Shown here: in pieces, positions 25,975-34,598 of the stretch
How the letters are laid out: every line of letters starts with the position of its first letter
Numbering within the stretch: the first letter of the stretch is position 1
Assembly (NCBI GenBank): GCA_945883815.1
Contig: CAMCYJ010000005.1
Span: forward strand, 16,759 to 80,758
DNA: 64,000 bases
Direction: 5' to 3'
Source: Akkermansia muciniphila
GTDB taxonomy: Bacteria > Verrucomicrobiota > Verrucomicrobiia > Limisphaerales > UBA9464
The notes under the pieces: generated by a model
What the model was told of the DNA's origin: nothing
Seen by the model: only the letters and a program-made list of their open reading frames with translations
Databases searched by the model: none
Program-made: the position numbers and the translations under genes

Positions 25975-27432
25975 ATGCAAGACTACGCCAACTTCATCGG
26001 AGGCAATTGGGTGCCAGCCGCATCCGGGGCCACCTTCACGACCACCAATCCTGCGGACACCCGGGAGACGGTGGCTCGCTACCCGTTGTCGGACGCGCCG
26101 GAGTTTGCGGCGGCCACAGCTGCGGCTCAGAAGGCGTTCCCGGCCTGGGCGGCGCTGACACCGGTGGCGCGTGGGCGTTTCCTCAGCAAGGCCTCGCAAA
26201 TTCTCGAAGCCCGCAAGGCCGATCTGGCCCTGCTGCTTGTCCGTGAAGAGGGTAAGACACTGACCGAGGCCACCGGCGAGGTTCAGAGGGCGGCCGATAT
26301 CTTCAGGTTTTTTGGCGGCCTGAGTTACACGGTCGGTGGACAGACCATTCCCCACGATTTGCCGGGCAATCTGTTGTTCACTCGTCGTGAACCGCTGGGT
26401 GTGGTGTCGCTCATTACTCCGTGGAATTTCCCCATCGCCATCCCAGCATGGAAACTTGTTCCAGCCTTGCTGTGCGGGAACGCGGTCGTTCTCAAGCCCG
26501 CCTCGCAGGCTCCGGCCATGGCGCTTGAGCTGGCCAAGGTTCTGGCCGAGGCCGGTTTGCCGGCGGGCGTGCTCAACGTGGTCACGGGTTCCGGTCGGGC
26601 GTTCGGTTCCGAGATCGCCTCCAACTCCGCCATTCAGGCGTTGAGTTTTACGGGCTCCCACGGGGTGGGCACGGCGTTGTATCAAACGCTCGCGCCGCGG
26701 CGGATTCGCGTTCAGTTAGAAATGGGTTCCAAGAATCCCACGATCGTGCTGGCCGATGCCGACCTGGATTTGGCGGCGCGTTTGGTGGCTATCGCCGGAT
26801 TCGGCCTCACGGGTCAGGCGTGCACGGCGACGAGCCGCGTGATCGTGGAGCGATCGGTGCTCGAAGCCTTCACCGAGAAGTTGGTGGCGCTGGCCAAGAC
26901 CTGGAAGGTCGGGCCCGGTGCGCAGCCCGGTGTCCAAATGGGCCCGGCGGTGAACGCCGACGAATTTGAGGGCAACTTTGCGGCCATCCAGCAGGCGATC
27001 GGTGAGGGTGCTGAATTGGTTTGGGGTGGAGCCCGGCTTAACGAGGGCGAACTGGCCCATGGCTATTTCATGCAGCCGGCTATTCTCGGCAAGGTGACCC
27101 CGTCGATGCGCATCGCGCAGGAAGAAGTCTTCGGCCCCGTGGTGGTCATCCTGGCGGTCGATTCGTTTGATGAGGCTATCGCCGTGGCCAATGGCGTGAA
27201 GTACGGCCTCAGCGCCAGCCTGGTGACGCGCGATTTCAAGAAGGCCATGCAGTACGCCGAGCGCATTGAGTGCGGTGTGGTGAAGGTGAATCAAATCAGC
27301 ACGGGCCTCGCCCTTCAGGCTCCTTTCGGCGGCGTGAAGGACAGCTCCACCGATTCGTACAGAGAGCAGGGCACCGCGGCGTTGGATTTCTACAGCCGCA
27401 CCAAGACCGTGTACTTCGACTATTCGGCCTAA
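25975..27432 (+). CDS. NAD(P)-dependent aldehyde dehydrogenase, ketoglutarate semialdehyde dehydrogenase-like
   Basis: Oxidises an aldehyde to the acid. The 485-residue protein has the full active site: N151 in PWNFP, K174, E249 in LEMGSKN and nucleophile C283 in GQACTATSR. The GQACTATSR context and the ending DSSTDSYREQGTAALDFYS resemble 2,5-dioxovalerate (alpha-ketoglutaric semialdehyde) dehydrogenases of sugar-acid pathways; the substrate assignment is inference. The start at 25975 (MQDYANFIGGNWV) matches the family; the frame opens earlier at 25930. Its stop codon lies at the left end of the 167-bp palindrome. Confidence 0.85.
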   Translation: MQDYANFIGGNWVPAASGATFTTTNPADTRETVARYPLSDAPEFAAATAAAQKAFPAWAALTPVARGRFLSKASQILEARKADLALLLVREEGKTLTEATGEVQRAADIFRFFGGLSYTVGGQTIPHDLPGNLLFTRREPLGVVSLITPWNFPIAIPAWKLVPALLCGNAVVLKPASQAPAMALELAKVLAEAGLPAGVLNVVTGSGRAFGSEIASNSAIQALSFTGSHGVGTALYQTLAPRRIRVQLEMGSKNPTIVLADADLDLAARLVAIAGFGLTGQACTATSRVIVERSVLEAFTEKLVALAKTWKVGPGAQPGVQMGPAVNADEFEGNFAAIQQAIGEGAELVWGGARLNEGELAHGYFMQPAILGKVTPSMRIAQEEVFGPVVVILAVDSFDEAIAVANGVKYGLSASLVTRDFKKAMQYAERIECGVVKVNQISTGLALQAPFGGVKDSSTDSYREQGTAALDFYSRTKTVYFDYSA

Positions 27433-27598
27433 GCCGGAACGATGCAGTTGGATCGGTCGTGCTGGCTGCGTCTTCTTCCGCAAGAGCTTCGTTGCTCGCT
27501 CGTTACGGGCCTTCAATCGGCCCGCGCCTCGCTCTCGCCTCGTCTTGCGAAAGAATCCACCACGCCATCCCGTTCCTCCCAACTGCATCGTTCCGGCT
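27432..27598. repeat. 167-bp imperfect palindromic element with 20-bp terminal inverted repeats
   Basis: Perfect 20-bp inverted termini AGCCGGAACGATGCAGTTGG (27432-27451) and its complement (27579-27598). Further inner pairing includes TTCTTCCGCAAGA with TCTTGCGAAAGAA (one mismatch) and a centre GGGCC-N7-GGCCC near 27510. The whole interval can fold into one long hairpin. It starts on the last base of the aldehyde dehydrogenase stop codon. No open frame is inside. It resembles a small non-autonomous mobile repeat or a very large terminator; no T tract is present. Confidence 0.8.
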
Positions 27599-27665
27599 AA
27601 GCGGTGCCCGGTCTTCGGGCCGGGTTTCTATCGCGCCTTGTGCCGGGGCGGGCTACACCTCGTGC

Positions 27666-29072
27666 ATGATGCTCAGAGGTCCGTGGCTAGAGGCTTGCCG
27701 ACAGTGGTGGTCTTGGATCTTGGTGGTGGCCGCTGGCACCGGCATCCTGTGCGCCGAAGCGGCCACGAATCCACCGGCGCCACGGACCGCCCCGGCGGCG
27801 TTGCAGGGCACCGCGCTGGCCTGGCCCCAATGGCGGGGCCCCTTGGCCACGGGTGTATCGCCGACGGCTCAGCCGCCCTTGCAGTGGAGTGAAACCAAAC
27901 ACGTCCGCTGGAAGCTTCCGCTACCGGGCAAGGGGCATTCCTCTCCCATCATCCTTGGGGATCGCGTGGTGGTCATGACGGCGCTTCCCGTGGGTGAGCC
28001 CCAGAAGCCCGTCTTCGATCAGGCCCCGGGTGTGCACGACAGCGTGCCGGTCACGCATCGCCATGAATACGCGGTGTTGTCGGTGTCCCGGAAGGACGGC
28101 CGGCTGGCCTGGAAGGCGATCGTCCGCGAGGACTGGCCCCATGAAGGCGGGCACACCACCGGCAGTCCGGAGTCCCATTCCCCGGTGACCGACGGACAAG
28201 CCATTTACGCCTTGTTCGGCTCCCGCGGGCTTTACTGCCTGGAGGCCGACGGCCGGATTCGCTGGCGCAAGGACCTCGGCCGCATGAACACCTTGCATGC
28301 CCATGGCGAGGGGAGTTCTCCGGTGGTCCACGGCGGTCTGCTGGTGGTGAACTGGGACCACGAGGGCGGATCGTTCATCCAGGCCTTCGATGCCCGCACC
28401 GGCGACTCCCGATGGAAGACCGACCGCGACGAGAAGACCTCGTGGTCCACGCCCATCGTCGTTGACGTCGATGGCAAACCCCAGGTGATCGTGAGCGCCA
28501 CCCGGCGGGTGCGTGGGTACGACCTGGCCACCGGCGCCTTGATTTGGGAATGCGCGGGTCTCACCGACAACGTGGTGGCCTCGCCCGTCGTTCACCGCGG
28601 AACCCTCATCGCCGGCAACAGTTACTACACCCAGGCCATGCTGGCGCTGCGGTTGTCGGGGGCACGTGGTGATGTGAGTGGCTCCGATCACGTGCTGTGG
28701 CGGATGAATCGACTGACCCCTTACGTGGCATCGCCGTTGTTGTACGACGACACGCTGTACCACCTGAGGCACAACCAGAACGTGCTCGTGCGTCTGGATC
28801 CGACCACCGGGAAACTTCGGGGAGAACTGCTGCGGTTGGAAGGCATCCGCGACTTCATCTTTGCCTCGCCGGTTGGAGCCGCGGGCCGGATTTACATCAC
28901 CGGTCGCGATGGAACGACCGTGGTCCTCCAGCATCCGTCCGGGAATGAGGCGTTCGAAAACGCGGTGTTGGCGGTGAATCGGCTGGAAGATTCCTTCAGT
29001 GCCTCACCGGCGATGGTGGACCGGGAATTTTATCTGCGCGGCGAGCGCTTCCTGTATTGCCTGGCCGAGTGA
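27666..29072 (+). CDS. Secreted PQQ-like beta-propeller protein
   Basis: A 468-residue outer beta-propeller with PQQ-type (quinoprotein-like) repeats, widespread in this phylum and of unknown function. The start MMLRGPWLEACRQWW leads into a signal peptide ending near CAEAAT (about residue 34). The first blade reads WPQWRGPLATGVSP, and further blades contain GHSSPIILGDRVVV, SSPVVHGGLLVVNWDHEGG and YVASPLLYDDTLYHL. The longer frame upstream to 27270 would overlap the aldehyde dehydrogenase and the palindrome and is rejected. No quinone-dehydrogenase catalytic residues were recognised. Confidence 0.82.
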   Translation: MMLRGPWLEACRQWWSWILVVAAGTGILCAEAATNPPAPRTAPAALQGTALAWPQWRGPLATGVSPTAQPPLQWSETKHVRWKLPLPGKGHSSPIILGDRVVVMTALPVGEPQKPVFDQAPGVHDSVPVTHRHEYAVLSVSRKDGRLAWKAIVREDWPHEGGHTTGSPESHSPVTDGQAIYALFGSRGLYCLEADGRIRWRKDLGRMNTLHAHGEGSSPVVHGGLLVVNWDHEGGSFIQAFDARTGDSRWKTDRDEKTSWSTPIVVDVDGKPQVIVSATRRVRGYDLATGALIWECAGLTDNVVASPVVHRGTLIAGNSYYTQAMLALRLSGARGDVSGSDHVLWRMNRLTPYVASPLLYDDTLYHLRHNQNVLVRLDPTTGKLRGELLRLEGIRDFIFASPVGAAGRIYITGRDGTTVVLQHPSGNEAFENAVLAVNRLEDSFSASPAMVDREFYLRGERFLYCLAE

Positions 29073-29133
29073 CTCTCACCGCCGCTGCTGCGGGATCGGA
29101 GCCGGAGGCCGGTGGGCGCTCCCTCAGGCCGAC

Positions 29134-29940
29134 TTATTGGGTCGCCATGGCCTTGGGGCGGGAAGTGACTTCGCGGAAGCGGGACTCGTACTCCGGATGA
29201 TTCGTGCCCATGAGCCGGTCCCACACATTGAGATAAAGGCTGTAGTTCCCCCGCATTTTCTCGTGATGCATGATGTGGTTGGTGGGGGTGTTGATGAACT
29301 TGCCCAACCACGAGTCCATGAGCCATCTCGGATAGAACTCATAGCCGGTGTGGCCCATCACGTTGAAGAAAATCTGCCACAGCATGAAGATCGTGAAGGC
29401 CACCGGGTGGATGGGCATCACCAGCAAGGCCAGCGGAAAGATGCCTGCCTCCACCACCGCCTCGGCCGGCGCGAAGGAGTAGGACGCCCAAGGCGAGGGG
29501 TTATTGGAAAGATGGTGCACCCGATGGAACACCGCGAAGAGCCGCGGATGGTGCATCAGGCGATGGGTCCAATAGAACCAGGTGTCATGCAGTACGATCG
29601 TGCAGGCGATGCTGCCCCAGAACCAAACGATGCTGTGTTGGTTGATCTGCCAATACATCTGAGTCCAACCGGACCGCGCCGCCAGGATGGTGCTGGCTCC
29701 GACCAATCCGAAGATGAACAAAGTCTGCAAGGAATAGCGGATTTCCCGTCGGATATCGGCAGACCCTGGAAAATGGGGGATGATCTTGCGATGGGCCCAG
29801 CGTTGCCGGAACCACCAATAGCCCAGAACCCAACCAATCCCCGCGAAGATCAAGTAGCGCAGCGTGGCATCGACCGTGGTGGCTCCAGCGATCTTGAAGA
29901 AGCTCCAGGGCGAATTGAGGACGCGCTCCAGCGGTGTCAT
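29134..29940 (-). CDS. Sterol desaturase / fatty acid hydroxylase family membrane protein
   Basis: Membrane di-iron oxygenase of 268 residues. Four to five hydrophobic segments surround the histidine boxes H118-D-T-W-F-Y-W-T-H126-R-L-M-H130, H139-x2-H142-H143 and H222-x2-H225-H226, which form the metal site. The last box continues EKMRGNYSLYLNVWDRLMGT, as in the sterol desaturase family. The substrate (sterol, carotenoid or lipid) is not known. It is convergent with the PQQ-like gene and lies directly downstream of the broken rhuM gene on the same strand. Confidence 0.87.
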   Translation of the reverse strand: MTPLERVLNSPWSFFKIAGATTVDATLRYLIFAGIGWVLGYWWFRQRWAHRKIIPHFPGSADIRREIRYSLQTLFIFGLVGASTILAARSGWTQMYWQINQHSIVWFWGSIACTIVLHDTWFYWTHRLMHHPRLFAVFHRVHHLSNNPSPWASYSFAPAEAVVEAGIFPLALLVMPIHPVAFTIFMLWQIFFNVMGHTGYEFYPRWLMDSWLGKFINTPTNHIMHHEKMRGNYSLYLNVWDRLMGTNHPEYESRFREVTSRPKAMATQ

Positions 29941-30042
29941 TGCGGTTGATTCTGATCCGTCGCCGATTCGGTGGCGATGCCTTCTTGAACACCGGAGATA
30001 TTCGACTCGGACGTTCCCTTCGATTCGCGTTCAAGCGATGGG

Positions 30043-30673
30043 GGCACACTGGCTTTGAGTCCGTGCAACTGGCAAGCCGGATGAGTTTTTGGATAATCTC
30101 TCGAGTGCTGATGGCGGGGTTGTCTTGCGCCTTCAGTGACTGCTTCAGCATTTCGCCAAAAATATGGCTCCGCGGTAGCTTGCGTTTGGATCGCTCCTTC
30201 AGCTTCTTTCCGAGGATCGAGCCATCGTTCTTCAGCCGCTCGTCATCCATCGCGAAGTCCTTGATCGTGAAGGACTCGATGATGCCGGTGGCCCACTTTC
30301 GGAATTGGACCGCCCGCCCGGAGTTGACCTTGTAGCCAATAGCGATGATGGCCGAGAGGTTGTAGTGGCCCATGGCGTATGACTTTCCGTCGGCGGCAGT
30401 TATCCGAAAAAATTGGAGTACTGACCCCTCCTCCAACTCGTGGTCAGCAAAGATCGTCTTGAGGTGGTAGCTGATTGTGCGGACGTCTGCGTCATACAGC
30501 GACCCCATCATCTTCTGGCTCAGCCAGACATTCTCCTACGCGTACACCGCCTCTTCGCCTCCCTGATCGGACGCAGCGATAAACGTCGGGTATTCCGCTG
30601 CCGAGGACCCGACCAAGGATGCAGCCGACTTCCGCTTGCCACGCCCACCGGGCTGGGGAGAGGAATCGCTCAT
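30043..30673 (-). pseudogene. rhuM: Broken RhuM-family gene (in-frame amber, lost C-terminus)
   Basis: The start MSDSSPQPGGRGKRK leads into EYPTFIAASDQ, but codon 46 is TAG (bases 30538-30536). The same frame continues immediately with ENVWLSQKMMGSLYDADV, then ISYHLKTIF, FRITAADGKSYAMGHYNL and QFRKWATGII, the conserved RhuM body. After KDFAMDDERLKN (near 30226) similarity fades into a basic stretch, and the frame then runs out of phase into the desaturase gene, so the C-terminal half is missing. RhuM proteins are found on pathogenicity and defence islands; their biochemical function is unsettled. The 3' boundary given is approximate. Confidence 0.75.
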
Positions 30674-30856
30674 GGGCTCCTTGTGGATTGGAATCGGCGT
30701 TGGTGAAGAGTACCGAAGGGGAGTGCCAAAATAGGGAGTCCTTTCTGCGTGTCCATCGCGACAACCCTGGGCGGTACTAATGATGCTTGAGTTGGAACCT
30801 GAAATGCCGCGACAACGGGATGATGAGCCTTTGTGAGCCTAATGGGCCCAACAAAA

Positions 30857-30884
30857 AGGCCGCTTTCCCGAAGGAAAACGGCCT
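30857..30884 (-). terminator. Rho-independent terminator after the initiator tRNA
   Basis: Minus-strand stem AGGCCGTTTTCC/GGAAAGCGGCCT with one mismatch and the stable TTCG loop, followed by TTTTTGTT. It begins 7 bases after the tRNA 3' end. Confidence 0.85.
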
Positions 30885-30890
30885 GAAAGT

Positions 30891-30967
<77 letters not shown>

Positions 30968-31094
30968 ATCCCGAGGCGCAAAGTGATACGGGATGGTGGC
31001 CTCTACGGCAAGGATGAAGGCGAAGTTTCTTCAGACAAGTCGCTGACGGGAGGCCCGGCAGGAGGCTCCCAAAGACCCCCTCGTCCGACGGCGA

Positions 31095-31835
31095 TCAGCG
31101 TCCCAGCGCCTTGCGCTCGACCTTCTTGATTTCTTTGGCCAATGCCGGGCCCCGGGTCTGTGGGGGCAGGAAAGAGTTGGCCCACTCCGGTGCGGGAGCC
31201 CCGGTTGGCAGGGCTTTTACCAGGCTTTGAAGGGCCTCCGAGGTGTATCCGCTTCGTGCTGCCAACTGAGTGCCTCCGCGCAGCGCTTCGAGGGCTTGGG
31301 CATCGCTGAGGGAGGTCGCAACGGGCGTTGAACCGATGCTGGCGGAATCTACCCCCGGTTGGACCAGTGAGGTGCGGATCAGTTCGGTGGCCACCAAGGT
31401 CGCGGCCAGTTGATTGAAGGCCGTCAATTGCTGGTTCCGGTCATCGGTCACCGGCTTGCGGGCCTTTTTGGTCGGAATTTCCGCGGGATCGGGCAATGCC
31501 GCCACGCCGCTCGGTGCATCGGCACAACGCCGCAGGAATTCGGCGAGATAACCCGGGCAGTCGGAGTCACGGCCAATCGCCACGGCCAGGCGGGACCACA
31601 GTTCCAGCGTGTCTTCGCTCACCAACACTTGCCTGCCCTGGGTTACCAGCCTCGGGCTCTTGCCCTCTGTCACCCGCACCGGCGGTTGGGCCAAGGCAGA
31701 TCGTTGCGGCGGGGTTAGTGTTTCGATCAGGCGGCCATTGATCTTTTCGACCCACGGACGCCATTCAGACTCGGCGTTGAGTCGGAAAAAACCGACGTGG
31801 ATGAACACGAGGGACAGGCAAAAGAGGCGGGTCAT
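31095..31835 (-). CDS. Secreted protein of unknown function downstream of metF
   Basis: A 246-residue protein not recognised as any family. It has a signal peptide (MTRLFCLSLVFIHVGFFRLN, cleavage near NAES). The mature part is helical with a segment ESEWRPWVEKINGRLIETLT, two cysteines (DCPGYLAEFLRRCAD) that could form a disulfide, a Thr/Lys-rich hinge, and a basic end (KEIKKVERKALGR). Its start is 27 bases after the metF stop on the same strand, so it is probably transcribed with metF, and the initiator tRNA follows. Confidence 0.65.
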   Translation of the reverse strand: MTRLFCLSLVFIHVGFFRLNAESEWRPWVEKINGRLIETLTPPQRSALAQPPVRVTEGKSPRLVTQGRQVLVSEDTLELWSRLAVAIGRDSDCPGYLAEFLRRCADAPSGVAALPDPAEIPTKKARKPVTDDRNQQLTAFNQLAATLVATELIRTSLVQPGVDSASIGSTPVATSLSDAQALEALRGGTQLAARSGYTSEALQSLVKALPTGAPAPEWANSFLPPQTRGPALAKEIKKVERKALGR

Positions 31836-31862
31836 GGTGTCCGGTCAGTCGTACTTTATTAC

Positions 31863-32756
31863 TCAGGCATGACCCAGATTCTTGAGGATTTCAACCGTCG
31901 AGTGAGCCTTGTTCAGGGTGTAGAAGTGCACGCCCGGAGCGCCCCCTCGGATGAGTTCCTCGATTTGCCGTGTGCAGTATTCGATGCCGAAGGCGGTCAC
32001 GGCGGCATCGTCGTCGCCCAAGGTTTCGAGGCGGGAGAGGAAGTGCTCGGGTAACCGCGCGCCGCAGAGGGCCGTGAACTTCTTGGTTTGGTTGCGTGCC
32101 ACGACGGGCAGGAGGCCCGGAATCAACGGCACATCCACGCCGAGCGTCTTGGTCAGATGGTCCCGCATGGCGAAGTAGTCGTCGTTGTTGAAGAACAACT
32201 GGGTTACCACAAAATCCGCTCCTTGGCGGATCTTGTCGGCCAAATGCTGCCAGTCTTGATGTTTGCCGGCAGTTTGGGCGATGTGACCCTCTGGGAAACC
32301 GGCCGTGCCAATGCTGACGCCCCCCAATTCCCGCAGGTAAGCCACGAGTTCCGAGGAATACTGGAAGCCGCCCTCGGTTTGAACCCAGTCACCGGAACCG
32401 CCCGGCGGATCTCCCCGCAGTGCCAGAATATTCCGCACACCGCGCGCCTTGGCTTCGTCGATGACCGATCCCAGTTCGGCCTTGCTGGCGTTGACGCAGG
32501 TCAGGTGCATCACCGTCGTCAATCCGAAGTCGCGCTGGATGCGCTCGACGATCCCCAGGGTCTTCTCTCGGGTAGACCCGCCGGCACCGTAGGTTACCGA
32601 ACAGTAGTCCGGCCGAGCGGCCAAAAGGGCAGGGAGGGTCTTCTCGAACAACGCCCGCTCGCCCTCCTCGGTCTTGGGCGGAAAGAACTCAATGGAATAC
32701 GAGGGACGGCCCCGTCCGGCGTTCTCCCGGTGGATCTCGTGGATGTGGCGGATCAT
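31863..32756 (-). CDS. metF: 5,10-methylenetetrahydrofolate reductase
   Basis: Reduces 5,10-methylene-THF to 5-methyl-THF, the methyl donor for methionine synthesis; FAD-dependent TIM barrel. The 297-residue protein shows YSIEFFPPKTEEGE, the SVTYGAGGSTR block, NILALRGDPP and VVTQLFFNNDDYF. The start at 32756 (MIRHIHEIHRENAG) is preferred over 32792, which adds a poorly conserved 12-residue lead. Upstream lies a repeat array; downstream is the unknown secreted protein. Confidence 0.95.
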   Translation of the reverse strand: MIRHIHEIHRENAGRGRPSYSIEFFPPKTEEGERALFEKTLPALLAARPDYCSVTYGAGGSTREKTLGIVERIQRDFGLTTVMHLTCVNASKAELGSVIDEAKARGVRNILALRGDPPGGSGDWVQTEGGFQYSSELVAYLRELGGVSIGTAGFPEGHIAQTAGKHQDWQHLADKIRQGADFVVTQLFFNNDDYFAMRDHLTKTLGVDVPLIPGLLPVVARNQTKKFTALCGARLPEHFLSRLETLGDDDAAVTAFGIEYCTRQIEELIRGGAPGVHFYTLNKAHSTVEILKNLGHA

Positions 32757-32937
32757 TGGTGCTGATGGTGTAAGGTTCGGGTGGGGAATCAAGAGTCAAA
32801 TCAATCAATCCTGATGGGATGATATGTATACCGGGAGTCTCCAGTGACAGGTCCGCAGTTTGAGCAAGGCCTGAATCGCCGCTTTTGGGCTCGGCAGCGA
32901 CGTTGCCCCTAGTGCGGACCCAGGTCTTTTGGCCGGC

Positions 32938-33061
32938 GATCACAACAGAGTGACAGGTTCAAAGTGTTGGTTCGGCCCCGATCACAACAGAGTGACAGGT
33001 TCAAAGTGTTGGTTCGGCCCAGCCTTGGCGCGGGGTGGTGATAAAGTGACAGGTTCAAAGT
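32938..33061. repeat. 42-bp tandem repeat with a conserved 17-bp core
   Basis: Two nearly identical 42-bp units (32938-32979 and 32980-33020) start GATCACAACAGAGTGACAGG. The core AGTGACAGGTTCAAAGT occurs three times (32949, 32991 and 33045), the last copy in altered flanks. A shortened fourth copy AGTGACAGGT is at 32843. The repeats fill most of the 393-base gap between metF and the Gfo/Idh/MocA gene. A minus-strand frame across the units is just the translated repeat. Confidence 0.85.
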
Positions 33062-33149
33062 ACTCGAAGGTCTGGCCGGGTAGACTTTAGACCTGCCTTG
33101 GGCCCGGAGCGGGCTTGAGTTGGCGGGCACAACCGTCTAGCACAGGCGC

Positions 33150-34502
33150 ATGACACGCCGAAAGTTTCTCCAGACGGGCGCAGCCTTGTCGGCCGCGACC
33201 TTTGTTCCCACGACCTTCGCCCAAGACAAAGCCCTGCGGGTGGGCTTGATTGGCACGGGTTGGTACGGCAAGTGCGATTTGCTGCGACTCATTCAGGTCG
33301 CCCCGGTGGACGTGGTTTCGCTGTGCGATGTCGATCGCCGTATGCTGGCCGATGCAGCCGCCCTAGTGGCCCAGCGGCAGAAGTCCGGCAAGCAGCCTCG
33401 GACTTACGGCGATTACCGGAAGATGCTGGCCGAGAAAGATTTGGATGTGGTGCTCATCGGCACTCCGGATCACTGGCACGCTCTGCCGATGATCGAGGCC
33501 TGCAAGGCGGGCGCGGACATCTACGTGCAGAAGCCGACGGGCGTGGATATCGTCGAGAGCCAAGCCATGGTGGCGGCCGCCCGGAAATACGGCCGGACGG
33601 TGCAAGTGGGCACCCAGCGTCGCAGCACCCCCCACCTCATCGAGGCCCGCGATCGTATTTTGCGCGAGGGCAAGTTGGGCAACATCGCCCACGTGGAAAT
33701 TTGCTGCTACTGGCACATGCGAGCCCGCGACACGCTGGCCAGCGCCCCGGATACCACCGCTCCGGAATGGCTGGATTATGAGATGTGGACCGGCCCGGCC
33801 CCGATGCGGCCTTACAACAAAATGGTGCATCCCCGCGGATGGCGGGCGTTCATGGAGTACGGCAATGGCATCGTGGGTGACATGTGCATCCACATGCTGG
33901 ACATGGTGCGCTGGATGATGGACCTCGGATGGCCCGTCTCGGTGAGCTCCAACGGCGGCATCCTGGTGGACAAGGCCAGCCGGGCCAACATCACTGATAC
34001 TCAGACCGCGACCTTCGACTTCGGCAACCTCCAGGTGCGCTGGACGCACCGGACCTGGGGTGAGGGCGGCGATCCCAAATACCCCTGGAGTGCGACCTTC
34101 TACGGCGACAAGGGAACCCTCAAAGCCAGCGTCTTCGGCTACGACTACACGCCGCAGGGCCCCGGCAATCCGGTGCACAAAGATGTCGGCATGGAGCTCG
34201 ATCAGTATCCGGAGGACCAGACCGAGAAGGACTTGGAGAAGCACTGCGCTCCGGCCATCCGCGGTCACATGCGCAATTTGTTGGATTGCCGTAAGAGCGG
34301 AGCTAAGCCGGTGGCCGACATCGAGCAGGGGCACATTTCGACGGCCTCTTGCGTCCTGGCCAATTTGTCGCAGCAACTCGGCGGACGCACCCTGCGTTGG
34401 GATCCCAAGACCCACACCATTGTTGGGGACACCGAGGCCAATGGACTCCTGGCGCGCCCCTACCGCAGTCCGTGGGTGCATCCGACCGCCGCATCGGTGT
34501 GA
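33150..34502 (+). CDS. Gfo/Idh/MocA family oxidoreductase, Tat-exported
   Basis: NAD(P)-dependent sugar or inositol oxidoreductase-type protein, 450 residues. The N-terminus MTRRKFLQTGAALSAATFV is a twin-arginine signal, after which the Rossmann motif GLIGTGWYG (34-42) begins. The EKP-like motif appears as YVQKPTG in the catalytic region. Exported members of this family are very common in Verrucomicrobia and Planctomycetes; the substrate cannot be read. It is followed 96 bases later by the acyl-CoA desaturase but is not clearly in one operon with it. Confidence 0.87.
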   Translation: MTRRKFLQTGAALSAATFVPTTFAQDKALRVGLIGTGWYGKCDLLRLIQVAPVDVVSLCDVDRRMLADAAALVAQRQKSGKQPRTYGDYRKMLAEKDLDVVLIGTPDHWHALPMIEACKAGADIYVQKPTGVDIVESQAMVAAARKYGRTVQVGTQRRSTPHLIEARDRILREGKLGNIAHVEICCYWHMRARDTLASAPDTTAPEWLDYEMWTGPAPMRPYNKMVHPRGWRAFMEYGNGIVGDMCIHMLDMVRWMMDLGWPVSVSSNGGILVDKASRANITDTQTATFDFGNLQVRWTHRTWGEGGDPKYPWSATFYGDKGTLKASVFGYDYTPQGPGNPVHKDVGMELDQYPEDQTEKDLEKHCAPAIRGHMRNLLDCRKSGAKPVADIEQGHISTASCVLANLSQQLGGRTLRWDPKTHTIVGDTEANGLLARPYRSPWVHPTAASV

Positions 34503-34598
34503 GGATGAGTCACGGGCCAGGTCGGCCGATTCCAGCCGATAATGCCTTTGCGGCGTTTGTCATTTGCTGAGCAAGCGAAGGAGGATATTTTTTAGAAA

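Noticed and set aside
27270..27665. N-terminal extension of the PQQ-like protein
   Set aside because: It would overlap the aldehyde dehydrogenase and cross the palindrome; the signal peptide begins at 27666.
30492..30764. 90-codon minus-strand frame upstream of the desaturase
   Set aside because: Out of frame with the recognisable RhuM coding sequence in the same place; the RhuM reading explains the DNA better.
32938..33061. Possible CRISPR array
   Set aside because: Units are tandem 42-bp copies without unique spacers of constant length, and no cas gene is nearby.
32909..33130. Small minus-strand frame with repeated TLNLSLC blocks
   Set aside because: It is the literal translation of the 42-bp DNA repeat; no ribosome site or family character.
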